Assembly (NCBI GenBank): GCA_004299095.1
Contig: SCQQ01000061.1
Location: 1-59,493, forward strand
Source: Burkholderiaceae bacterium
GTDB taxonomy: Bacteria > Pseudomonadota > Gammaproteobacteria > Burkholderiales > Burkholderiaceae_C
Direction: 5' to 3'
Length of the DNA: 59,493 nucleotides
The notes beneath the pieces are model-generated. The model was not told the DNA's origin, did no database searches, and was given only the letters and a program-made list of their open reading frames with translations. This document shows, in pieces, positions 1-7,543 of the stretch; position 1 is the stretch's first letter, and each line of letters opens with the position of its first letter. The position numbers were made by a program, and so were the translations under genes.

Positions 1-746
1 TGCAGCGGTCGTCTGGACTCTCCGCCTGGCGCACGCGCTTGGCAATGATTCAAGCGCCGCCGTATATGTCCAGGACGCCGAACCGGCGTGGAAGCGACGC
101 GCGAGCAACGACTTGCTATCAGACCTTTTGCGGCTGGTGCGCCTGACGGGCGCGCTGATGTTTGAGGTCGGTGTCCGCGGGTGGTGGGGTTTTGTGGACG
201 ATCCAACGATCGAAAAATTTGCGACTGCGCCGCCCACCGGCACCCACCACCTGATCAGCCTGAACGCCGTGATCGAAGGCCGGTGCCGAGTCTGTCGCGC
301 GCCTGACAACTGGACGGCTGTCCCGGAGGGTCACGCCGTGGGTCATCGCCGCCCCGGACCCGCACGAACGCTGCGATCGACCGGGCCGCGCGGCGGCGAA
401 TCGTGTCGGCAAGATGCTGCACGGTCCAAGTGGCCGGCGCACCAGATCTCAATTGCCCCCGGCGTTTCGCAACGGTTGCGCGTGGCCGCTCGCCAGCGCG
501 AACGCGGGCGCACTGCCATCAACGTCGGCGCACTGGCCCGCAGCTCTCGTCGCGCGCAACGCCTTTGTTGCAATTGTTGCAACAGTGCTTTGCAACGCGC
601 GCTGCGCGATTTCGTAACGCGGCCGGGGCGACGTCTATCCAACACGGTGAAGGTCATTGCCGATAGGCCTTCAATCTCGAAGCTGGGGGCAATTGAGCGA
701 CTCGTCGAGTTCCTTGAATCGGTGCTTTGCAGGTAGGAGAAACATC
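1..746. other. Gene-poor left edge, no convincing CDS
   Basis: Several open frames run through this stretch on both strands, but they overlap one another, have arginine- and alanine-rich compositions typical of antisense reading of high-GC DNA, and none has a recognisable domain or ribosome binding site. I see no gene here. The region does hold several GTTGC/GCAAC inverted repeats: an arm pair at 468-480 (CGCAAC-G-GTTGCG) and a tighter cluster at 567-596. These precede the small secreted protein gene at 747. Confidence 0.5.
567..596. promoter_or_regulatory. Inverted/direct repeats of TTGCAAC, candidate operator
   Basis: GTTGCAA at 567-573 and TTGCAAC at 577-583 form a perfect 7-base inverted repeat with a 3-base spacer. 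A third TTGCAAC follows at 590-596, 13 bases downstream of the second. The cluster lies about 150 bases upstream of the secreted protein start at 747. A role as a regulator binding site is inference only; no regulator is identified. Confidence 0.3.
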
Positions 747-1031
747 ATGATCAAGTTCAACACCGCGCTCGTTGCTGCAGCCCTTCTGATTTCGGGCGGC
801 GCCATGGCAGCTTCCATTCAACCCGTGGCAGGCAACGTTCCGGTCTACAGCCAACCGGTGGCCGCGGGCGGCACGCTCGAACGCGCTGCGGTCGAGGCGC
901 AAGCCGCGGCGCAACGGCCGGCGGCGGGGAATTTGCCCTTCGTCGCCCAAGCGGATTCGGGTGCCGCAGCGGGTGCGGTCGAAGCGCTGGCGCAGCGTCC
1001 GGCTGCAGGCAATGCCCCGTATGCATCCTGA
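747..1031 (+). CDS. Small secreted protein with PxAGN-type repeats
   Basis: A 94-residue protein whose ATG at 747 is preceded by AGGAGA at 735-740. Residues 1-23 form a clear signal peptide (MIKF, hydrophobic core, then GGAMAA), so it should be exported by Sec and released into the periplasm or beyond. The mature part contains three degenerate repeats: QPVAGNVPVY, QRPAAGNLPFV and QRPAAGNAPYA, separated by Ala/Glu-rich linkers. I do not recognise a family. The next gene is an ECF sigma factor 195 bases downstream on the same strand, so an envelope-stress connection is possible but not shown. Starts further upstream in the same frame lack the signal peptide at the N-terminus and are unlikely. 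Confidence 0.75.
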   Translation: MIKFNTALVAAALLISGGAMAASIQPVAGNVPVYSQPVAAGGTLERAAVEAQAAAQRPAAGNLPFVAQADSGAAAGAVEALAQRPAAGNAPYAS

Positions 1032-1226
1032 TCGAATGGAGACGGCGTGAACGCCTCGAATGAGGTACTTCGACAGGCCACGTCGCAATCATGCGGCGCG
1101 GCCTTTTTCGCTGCTCACGCCGGCGCGATGCGGCGTTTGCCACCTGAAGCGAAACGCGGCGCCTGCAGCCGCCGCCCAAGCGTGATTCCGCATTGAGCCA
1201 CGGCCAAGTTTGAGAGGAGATGAATC

Positions 1227-1925
1227 ATGGTCGACAAAGTATCCGAAGAAACCGATCTGGCACTGGTCCAGCGCGCTGCGAGTGGCGACGTCAGGGCGTT
1301 CGACCTGCTCATGCACCGCCACAACCAGCGCCTCTTTCGTGCGGCGCGTGGCATCCTTCACGATGACGCCGAAGCCGAAGAGGCGATCCAGGACGCGTGG
1401 TGGAATGCGTACCAGCACTTCAAGGAGTTCCGCGCCGATTCCGAGCCTCTCACATGGCTCACGCGCATTGCCATCAATGAGTCCCTCGCGCGCCTGCGGC
1501 GCAACAAGTCGCGCGCCGCGGTCATCCAGCCGCTGGACGCCAGCGACGAAAGCGAGGATCGGCCATCACAGGAAGAACGTATGCCAGCACCCGAATCCAT
1601 CCGACCCGAAAACCAAGTGGCACGCAAGCAACTGCGCGGCCTGATCGAGTCGCGCGTGAACGAACTGCCCGACAAATACCGCTCGGTCTTCATGCTGCGC
1701 GGCATTGAAGGCATGGAGTTTGGCGACGTGGCGTCGCTCCTCGGCCTGTCGCCAGCCACCGTGCGGGTGCGCTTCATGCGCGCGCGCGGCCTGTTGCGCA
1801 AGGCTTTGCAAGGCGACATGGATTTTTCGGCCAGCGATGCGTTCGAGTTTGCCGGCGCGCGCTGCGACCGCGTGGTGGCCGGCGTGCATGCGCGGCTCAA
1901 GGCCGCCGGCGTCAAGGGGGCTTGA
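1227..1925 (+). CDS. RNA polymerase ECF-type sigma factor
   Basis: A 232-residue sigma-70 family protein of the extracytoplasmic function group, which directs core RNA polymerase to stress or envelope promoters. Region 2 covers about residues 12-90 (DLLMHRHNQRLFRAAR, then EEAIQDAWWNAYQHF and LTWLTRIAINESLARLRR). An acidic linker (ASDESEDRPSQEER) follows, and region 4 covers about residues 135-195 (LPDKYRSVFMLRGIEG, then the helix-turn-helix SLLGLSPATVRVRFMRAR). The start ATG at 1227 is preceded by GAGGAG. The C-terminal tail after region 4 is about 35 residues and has no visible anti-sigma or ligand domain. No anti-sigma gene follows: 1926-2454 holds no convincing CDS, so the factor looks orphaned here. 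Confidence 0.93.
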   Translation: MVDKVSEETDLALVQRAASGDVRAFDLLMHRHNQRLFRAARGILHDDAEAEEAIQDAWWNAYQHFKEFRADSEPLTWLTRIAINESLARLRRNKSRAAVIQPLDASDESEDRPSQEERMPAPESIRPENQVARKQLRGLIESRVNELPDKYRSVFMLRGIEGMEFGDVASLLGLSPATVRVRFMRARGLLRKALQGDMDFSASDAFEFAGARCDRVVAGVHARLKAAGVKGA

Positions 1926-2454
1926 GCGACGCGCGCGCGGAGATCGTCGAGGTCCGTGTGCTGTAGATCAAAACGTAATTCGCTTCAGTCAACCCGGCTG
2001 GTTCCAATTCCTGATGCGTGGTGCACGCGGCAACGGGTGCCGGCGTCCATTGCGGCGTTCACTGCGTTTACCGGTTATGCGGCCCCGGGTACGTCCGCGG
2101 CCGGCAGGCTGGCTGGATCCGTGGGCACTCGGGCACTTGGACGAGCCTGTCAGGAAGCGTGTGATTCACGCCTTTCATCTCTTTCATGCAGATCACTCGG
2201 CAGCGAAGGCCCGATCGTCAGACATCTGTACCGGCGCAGCGGACGGCGGCCTGGGTACGCCGAAGCCGATTGCGGCAGAGAGGGATGGCCGCGATCACCG
2301 CGATCTCGATGATTGCGTACAGGGATGATCCAGGACGGTTGGCAGGCGCCGGTTCATGAGGATTTGACGGGGGCGGCGCGAGCATCGCTGAAGCGAGCCG
2401 GATTGTGGGGTGCGACCTACACTTGGACGGATCTACCCACACGGGATTCGAACC
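1926..2454. other. Non-coding gap between sigma factor and gor
   Basis: About 530 bases with no supported gene. Open frames on both strands have no domain, no signal peptide and no ribosome binding site. In particular there is no membrane protein that could be the anti-sigma factor of the preceding gene. GGGATTCGAACC just before the gor start resembles the complement of a tRNA T-arm, but the stem does not pair. Confidence 0.5.
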
Positions 2455-3849
2455 ATGCCCTCAAGCGACTCTTTTGATTACGACCTCTTCGTCATCGGCG
2501 GCGGCTCGGGCGGGGTGCGCGCGGCGCGTTTTGCGGCCACGCGCGGGGCGCGGGTGGCGCTGGCCGAGAACGACCTGATGGGCGGCACTTGCGTGAACGT
2601 GGGCTGCATCCCGAAAAAAATGTACAGCTATGCCGCGGGCTATGCCGAGGGGTTTGCCGATTCACGCGGCTACGGCTGGCAATTGCCGGGCACGCCCACG
2701 CTGGACTGGGACCTGCTCAAGGTGCGGCGCGCCGAGGCCATCCGCTACTTGAACGACGTGTACGAGCGCCTGATGGTGGGCGCGCAGGTGCGGCGGCTGC
2801 AGGGCACGGCGCGTTTTCTGGATGCGCACACAGTCGAGGTGCGGGCGGGCAGCGGCGCGCCGCTCACTTTCCGCGCGCGCCACGTGCTGGTGGCCACCGG
2901 CGGCAAGCCCTGGATACCGGAGTTTCCGGGCAGCGAGCTGGCTGTGACGTCGGACGACATGTTCGACTTGCCGGTGTTCCCGCGCCGGCTGGTGGTGGTC
3001 GGCGGCGGCTACATCGGCTGCGAGATGGCGAGCATCTTCCACGGCCTGGGGGCAGAGGTCACGCTGCTTTACCGCGGCGAGCAGATCCTGCGCCATTTCG
3101 ATGATGAGGTGCGCGACTTCGTGGCCGAAGAAATGCGCAAGGCGGGCGTCGCCATCCGCACGAACACCGACGTGGCGCGCATCGAAGCGGTGGCCGGCGC
3201 GCGCCGCGTGCATTTGAAGGCGGGCGGCACGCTGGATGCCGACGTGGTGCTGTACGCCACCGGCCGCCACGTACACACGCAAGGCCTGGGGCTGGAACGC
3301 GTGGGCGTGGCGCTTGCCAAGACTGGCGCGGTGCAGGTTGACCGGCACCTGACCACCAACGTGCCCCACATCCACGCCATCGGCGACGTGGTGGGGCGCA
3401 AGGAGCTGACGCCGGTGGCACTGGCCGAAGGCATGGCGCTGGTCGATCATCTGTTTGGGCCGGCCGCGGGGCAGGCCAAGCGCGTGATGGATTACGACAA
3501 CATTCCGACCGCCGTTTTCACCCATCCGCCCATCGGCACCGTGGGCTTGACCGAAAGCGAAGCGCGCGCGCGCTACGGCGCGATCCAGGTATTCCGCAGC
3601 GACTTCCGGCCGCTGCAGCATGCGCTCTCCGGCCGCAGCGAGCGCACGCTGGTGAAGCTGGTGGTCGATGCTGCCAGCGACCGCGTGGTGGGCCTGCACA
3701 TGGTGGGCGCCGACGCCGGTGAAATCGTGCAGGGTTTTGCCGTGGCGATCAAGAGCGGCGCCACCAAGGCGCAGTTCGATCAGACGCTGCCGATCCACCC
3801 CACCAGCGCGGAAGAGTTCGTCACGCTGCGGCAGATGACGCGGACGTGA
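2455..3849 (+). CDS. gor: Glutathione-disulfide reductase
   Basis: A 464-residue flavoprotein that reduces oxidised glutathione with NADPH in the cytoplasm. The FAD-binding GGGSGG motif is near residue 14, followed by the redox-active disulfide in GGTCVNVGCIPKK around residue 48. The NADPH-binding VVGGGYIGCEMA lies near residue 183, the second FAD motif HAIGDV near residue 310, and the C-terminal dimerisation domain carries the catalytic HPTSAEEF. Length fits the family. I chose ATG 2455 (MPSSDSFDYDLFVIGGG) because it places the dinucleotide fold at the usual distance; the in-frame ATG at 2410 would add 15 unlike residues. No strong ribosome binding site is visible before 2455. Confidence 0.95.
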   Translation: MPSSDSFDYDLFVIGGGSGGVRAARFAATRGARVALAENDLMGGTCVNVGCIPKKMYSYAAGYAEGFADSRGYGWQLPGTPTLDWDLLKVRRAEAIRYLNDVYERLMVGAQVRRLQGTARFLDAHTVEVRAGSGAPLTFRARHVLVATGGKPWIPEFPGSELAVTSDDMFDLPVFPRRLVVVGGGYIGCEMASIFHGLGAEVTLLYRGEQILRHFDDEVRDFVAEEMRKAGVAIRTNTDVARIEAVAGARRVHLKAGGTLDADVVLYATGRHVHTQGLGLERVGVALAKTGAVQVDRHLTTNVPHIHAIGDVVGRKELTPVALAEGMALVDHLFGPAAGQAKRVMDYDNIPTAVFTHPPIGTVGLTESEARARYGAIQVFRSDFRPLQHALSGRSERTLVKLVVDAASDRVVGLHMVGADAGEIVQGFAVAIKSGATKAQFDQTLPIHPTSAEEFVTLRQMTRT

Positions 3850-3850
3850 T

Positions 3851-3925
3851 GCCCCGGCGCTTGCCGGCGCGATGACGAAATGACGGCGGCTGTGCCGCCA
3901 TGAACGGCCATGGCGGCAGGGACGA
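3851..3925. repeat. Hairpin cluster, GTCATG-type family (short copy)
   Basis: Directly after the gor stop are two tight hairpins: CCGGC/GCCGG at 3854-3858 and 3863-3867, and GGCGGC/GCCGCC at 3885-3890 and 3894-3899. They are separated by GATGAC/ATGAC units. The style matches the longer clusters at 20811-20930 and 26206-26366 but this copy is shorter and lacks their shared block. It could also act as a terminator for gor, although no T-run follows. Confidence 0.45.
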
Positions 3926-4061
3926 CGACGGTTACGCCGCGGTCGGAAATCAACGGGACACGGGTTGCGCGAGAGCGTCAGAACGATTTTTGAAGCCCCG
4001 AGGCCGCCGTCGGCGCGCAGGCGAGGGCCCAGGGATTTTCAGCCGGACACCGCCAACGCGC

Positions 4062-4095
4062 TGGATTCTTGCCTACGCGGGAACGACGGAATCCG
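4062..4095. repeat. Short palindromic intergenic repeat
   Basis: GGATTC at 4063-4068 pairs with GAATCC at 4089-4094, enclosing TTGCCTACGCGGGAACGAC. The layout resembles the common proteobacterial intergenic palindrome read as GGATTCCCGCCT...GCGGGAATGACGG. That similarity is from memory and was not searched. Confidence 0.4.
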
Positions 4096-4160
4096 AGGCA
4101 GCGCGGCTTTCCGGCCATGAATCGAAGTCACCAACGAAACAGCCATGGGACGGGTTGCCG

Positions 4161-4481
4161 CTACCCGCGATCCGCCTTGGGTGCGCGCGGCAGACGGCGG
4201 TTCACCGTGCCACGGCCGCCGGCCAGCGCGCCGGCCGAGCGGGCGTAGGGATCACCGGCAGGACCGCAGTCGGGCTCGTCCACGCCGAACATCATGCGGG
4301 CGCCGCTGCCGAAGCGCACCGGCACGGTCTGGTGCAGCGGCAACGCCATGTCGACCGGTGGCGTGGAGGTTTGCGACAGCACGTCGCCCTTGGGGTTGAC
4401 CACGATGTAGCAACTGGCCTCGGCCGACGCGGCCGCCAGCAGGCCGATGCCCAGAACCGCGATCCATCGAAACATCGTCAT
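4161..4481 (-). CDS. Small exported protein of unknown function
   Basis: A 106-residue protein with an N-terminal signal peptide (MTMFRWIAVLGIGLLAAASA) followed by EASCYIVVNPKGDVLSQTST. Two cysteines remain in the mature part (SCYIV and DCGPAG) and could form a disulfide in the periplasm. The C-terminus is basic. I do not recognise the family. It lies 69 bases downstream of the DUF3482 GTPase on the same strand and may be the last gene of that transcription unit. The start could be the first or second methionine, two residues apart. Confidence 0.7.
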   Translation of the reverse strand: MTMFRWIAVLGIGLLAAASAEASCYIVVNPKGDVLSQTSTPPVDMALPLHQTVPVRFGSGARMMFGVDEPDCGPAGDPYARSAGALAGGRGTVNRRLPRAPKADRG

Positions 4482-4550
4482 GACATGGCCTCCTCGCGTG
4501 GTTGTGGGCCGCAGTGGCTCACGCGCGCTGCGACCTTGAATGGGGCAATC

Positions 4551-5984
4551 CTACTTCAGCGCTGCCGCGCCGTCATGGCTGGGGAGTCGCTCGACGGCCG
4601 CGACCGGCTCGGCCAGCAGCGGCAACAGCTTGTCGGCCACCCGGTCCTGGAGCAGCGCGCGGTCGGCGTCGTCCTTGAAGCCGCGCTGTCCGCGCTCCCA
4701 TTCGGCGTGGCCGCGCGCGGGCGCGAGCTGTTCGATCGTGTCGCGCAGCGCATCCGGCAAGGCGTCGTCGGCGCCCGCATCGCCGACGCGCAGGGAGTGC
4801 TGTGCGCCGTGTCCGCGCAGCGCCAGGGCGCTGCCGAGGCGACACAGGCGCTCAGCCAGCAGCAGCAGCACCGGCTCTTCCACCGTGAGTTCGCGCACGC
4901 CGGAAATCCGGTTCCCGAGCTTGTGCCACAGCGGCCGCCAGCCGCCGGAGACGGCGCCGCCCAGCGTGGCGCCGATGGCCGTGGCCGCGCCGAGCGACAG
5001 GCCGGCAGTGACCACGTCGACCGCGGCGCCGACGCCCGCGCCCACCGCCGCCCCCCAGCCCAGGCGGGTACCGGCGCGCTTCAGCAGCTCGGAGTTGAAC
5101 AGGTCGTCGGTCCAGCGGCCGGAGAGCTCGGGCAGATCGGTCAATTCGGCATCGCCCGGTCGGAAGGCGAACAGTTCCAGCAGCTCGCTTGCGCCCTGGT
5201 CGGCGTGCGCGCGCACGGCGTCGCGGAATTCGCGCAGGAATGGTTCCGCACTTTTCCCGCGCTCGCTGCGCCGCATGGCGGCCACGTCGATCAGAACGCT
5301 GGCGGCCACGCGGCTGGCGGCAGCGCGCAGTTGGCGTTGCTGCAGCGCCAGCGCTTCGATCACGTCGGCCAGCTCCTCGCGGCGCTCGGGCAGGAGCGCG
5401 CCCAGGTCGCGGTAAAGCTGCGGCTCCGCGCCGAACGAGGGTGCCACCACGTCGAACTCGGCGCGCGCGTGCAAATTGCTTTCCAGCAGCGCTCGATGCC
5501 ATTCGTCGCGCCGGCTCGCCGGATCGCGCACGAAATTCAGCACCGGCATGAGGGGGCGTGCGCACCAGCTCAGGATTTCGATTTCGGCGCGGTACTTGGG
5601 CAACACCGGCTCGCGTGTGTCGATCACCAGCATGCCGGCGTCGGTGGCGGTCACCAGCGCGCGCAGCACCTTGGCTTCCTGCTCGAAAACGCCGTGCGCT
5701 TCGGGGCCGCGCAGGAACGCGCGGATACGCTCGGTCTTGGTGTCGCCCGGATGGTTGGTGAGAAAGCTCAGCAGCGCGACCGAATCTTCCAGGCCGGGCG
5801 TATCGACGAAGCGCACCGCGGTGCGGCCGTCGAAGCGCAAGTCAATCGTTTCGGCGTGGCGCGTGGTGCCGGGGGCGTTCGACACCTTGCCAAAGCGCGC
5901 GTTGCGCGTGAGCGTGCGCAGCAGCGACGTCTTGCCGGCATTGGTGTGGCCGACGACAGCGATTTGCAGTGGAACGTCAGGCAT
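4551..5984 (-). CDS. GTPase with DUF3482 domain
   Basis: A 477-residue P-loop GTPase. The N-terminal G domain has G1 GHTNAGKTS (residues 12-20), a G2-like APGTTRH, G3 DTPGLED near residue 62, and a candidate N(K)xD-like segment VLNFVRDP near residue 150. The C-terminal half carries a Gly/Ala-rich segment (about residues 300-345, AAVGAGVGAAVDVV then GAATAIGATLGGAVSGG) that could insert in or lie on the membrane. This architecture matches DUF3482-containing proteins of beta- and gammaproteobacteria; their substrate is unknown. It sits downstream of a DUF2868 membrane protein and a ClC gene on the same strand, an arrangement implying a joint role at the inner membrane. Confidence 0.88.
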   Translation of the reverse strand: MPDVPLQIAVVGHTNAGKTSLLRTLTRNARFGKVSNAPGTTRHAETIDLRFDGRTAVRFVDTPGLEDSVALLSFLTNHPGDTKTERIRAFLRGPEAHGVFEQEAKVLRALVTATDAGMLVIDTREPVLPKYRAEIEILSWCARPLMPVLNFVRDPASRRDEWHRALLESNLHARAEFDVVAPSFGAEPQLYRDLGALLPERREELADVIEALALQQRQLRAAASRVAASVLIDVAAMRRSERGKSAEPFLREFRDAVRAHADQGASELLELFAFRPGDAELTDLPELSGRWTDDLFNSELLKRAGTRLGWGAAVGAGVGAAVDVVTAGLSLGAATAIGATLGGAVSGGWRPLWHKLGNRISGVRELTVEEPVLLLLAERLCRLGSALALRGHGAQHSLRVGDAGADDALPDALRDTIEQLAPARGHAEWERGQRGFKDDADRALLQDRVADKLLPLLAEPVAAVERLPSHDGAAALK

Positions 5985-6058
5985 GGCTGGCCATTGTCAC
6001 GAACGGGGCGAGCGGATGCATGTGAGGCGTGCGGTGACGATAAGCGTGGCCGACCGTT

Positions 6059-7543
6059 TCACGGGGCGCGCGGTGCCGGTGCGGGCGCGACCCAGTCGCG
6101 CGCGGCGTCGGTGGAAGCGAACAGCCGCACGTCGCCCAGGCCCTCGTCGTTCAGCCAGCGCGCCCAGCGCTGGTCGTCGGTGTCGGCCACGTCGTCGTCA
6201 TCGCTCGAACTGACCAGCAGCAGCGCGCAGCGCTGCACCTGGTTGACCACGCCGCGCACGAAGCGCGCCGTCCCCCGGTCCGGGCTGGACGCGGCATGCA
6301 CCGCCAGCACCAGCGCCTCGGGCGCGGAACTGCGCAGGCGGTCGATGGCTTGTTCGCGCTCGCGCGCGCCGCCTTCGATGCGTTGCGTGTTGCCGGTCGG
6401 CGGCAGGTCGGCGGGCGGCCACGCGGCTTCGGGCGGCAGCTCGAAGCCGATCAGCGCCCAGGTGCCGGGAATGGCCTGTGCGCGGAACGGGGCGCGAGCG
6501 CGACCGGTGCCGCCGTCATCGGCGTCGATCACGTGGCCGCCCGGGTCTTGCGCGTCGAGGTGTTGCAGGATGCGCTGCGTGTACGGATCGGCCGGATCGA
6601 TGGGTTTCACGCGCACGCTGCCCGCGTTCCAGCGCCAGAAACTCAGCAGCGCCAGCAGCAGGCGCGGCAGGAAACCATACACCGCCACGCAACCGATCAG
6701 CCACCAGGCCCAGGCGCGCTGCGCCAGCGGGTCGCCGAGCGCGGACTTGGCGGCGCTGCCCACTTGCTGGACTTCGGCCGCGTCCGGGATCGGCAAGCCC
6801 AGCAGCGCCGGCAGGTGGCCGGTCAGGTGCACGAATTTCTGGAAGAAAGCGGGCGTGAGAATCGTGGTTTCCCATGACAGGTGGTAAGCCTGAAACGCAA
6901 ACCCGAAGAGCAGCACCACCAGCGTCAGCGCCAGCTCCAGCGCCCAGATGCTGTGGCTCAGCATGCCGATGAACCAGGGCCAGAGGCGCTCGCGCTGCAG
7001 CACGCGCACCGAGGCACGCAGCAACTGTAGGCGGTGCGGGTTTTGCTCCCACGGCAGACGTGCCGTGATGGCGAGCGCAAAACGCCCGAGCGACCGGTCG
7101 CCCCCGGCGACATGCGAGCGTGCTCCGTACGACCACACGAGCTCGACGATCCAGACGACGAACGTGATCGCGTGCAGCCCGAGCAGGCTGGCGAGGGCGG
7201 CTACGGCGTTGATGCTGCGGTCCGGCGCGAGCACGCTGCGCGCCGCGGCGAAACCGGCGAGCGCCAGCAGCGCCGCCAGCACCAGCATCACCCAGCGGCC
7301 CCAGAAGCGCCAGCGCGCCAGCTCCTGCGGCAAATCGAGGCGTTGACCGAGCAGCCAGGCGCGCTCCTGCAACTGGTCGGTGCGCGTGGCGCGGTCGCGC
7401 AGCGCTTGCTGCACTTCGGCGTGATCGTCCAGCGGGCCGGCCGCTTCGATGCGGCGCAGTGCTTCGGTCACCACCGCCAGGGTGTAGGGGTGCGGCCGCG
7501 CGTCGTCCTGCGGCTTGGTGGCATGAACGGGCGCAGCGGTCAT
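6059..7543 (-). CDS. DUF2868 domain inner-membrane protein
   Basis: A 494-residue protein matching DUF2868 by overall layout. A cytoplasmic N-terminal helix-rich part (about residues 20-75) precedes two membrane segments near residues 82-100 and 115-140. Further segments follow around residues 200-225 and 275-300, and a soluble C-terminal domain of about 190 residues ends the protein. That domain includes a Rossmann-like stretch (EALVLAVHAASSPDRGTARF and CALLLVSSSDDDDV). The ATG at 7543 overlaps the stop of the upstream ClC gene by four bases (ATGA), indicating translational coupling. The GTPase follows after 74 bases. Function is unknown; pairing of DUF2868 with DUF3482 is a known genomic association. 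Confidence 0.87.
   Translation of the reverse strand: MTAAPVHATKPQDDARPHPYTLAVVTEALRRIEAAGPLDDHAEVQQALRDRATRTDQLQERAWLLGQRLDLPQELARWRFWGRWVMLVLAALLALAGFAAARSVLAPDRSINAVAALASLLGLHAITFVVWIVELVWSYGARSHVAGGDRSLGRFALAITARLPWEQNPHRLQLLRASVRVLQRERLWPWFIGMLSHSIWALELALTLVVLLFGFAFQAYHLSWETTILTPAFFQKFVHLTGHLPALLGLPIPDAAEVQQVGSAAKSALGDPLAQRAWAWWLIGCVAVYGFLPRLLLALLSFWRWNAGSVRVKPIDPADPYTQRILQHLDAQDPGGHVIDADDGGTGRARAPFRAQAIPGTWALIGFELPPEAAWPPADLPPTGNTQRIEGGAREREQAIDRLRSSAPEALVLAVHAASSPDRGTARFVRGVVNQVQRCALLLVSSSDDDDVADTDDQRWARWLNDEGLGDVRLFASTDAARDWVAPAPAPRAP

Noticed and set aside
2218-2442. Minus-strand frame with a hydrophobic AIIEIAVIAAIPL stretch, resembling a pilin N-terminus
   Set aside because: The prepilin glycine/glutamate context is not in place, the frame is short and lacks a ribosome binding site.
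2443-2457. Possible tRNA T-arm (complement of GGTTCGAATCCC) just before gor
   Set aside because: The flanking bases do not form the five-base T stem, and no anticodon or acceptor stem can be drawn on the minus strand; likely chance.
3900-6887. A 995-codon open frame on the plus strand
   Set aside because: It lies antisense to the DUF3482 and DUF2868 genes, is rich in Arg/Gly/Ala/His, and shows no domain. Antisense frames stay open easily in this high-GC codon usage.
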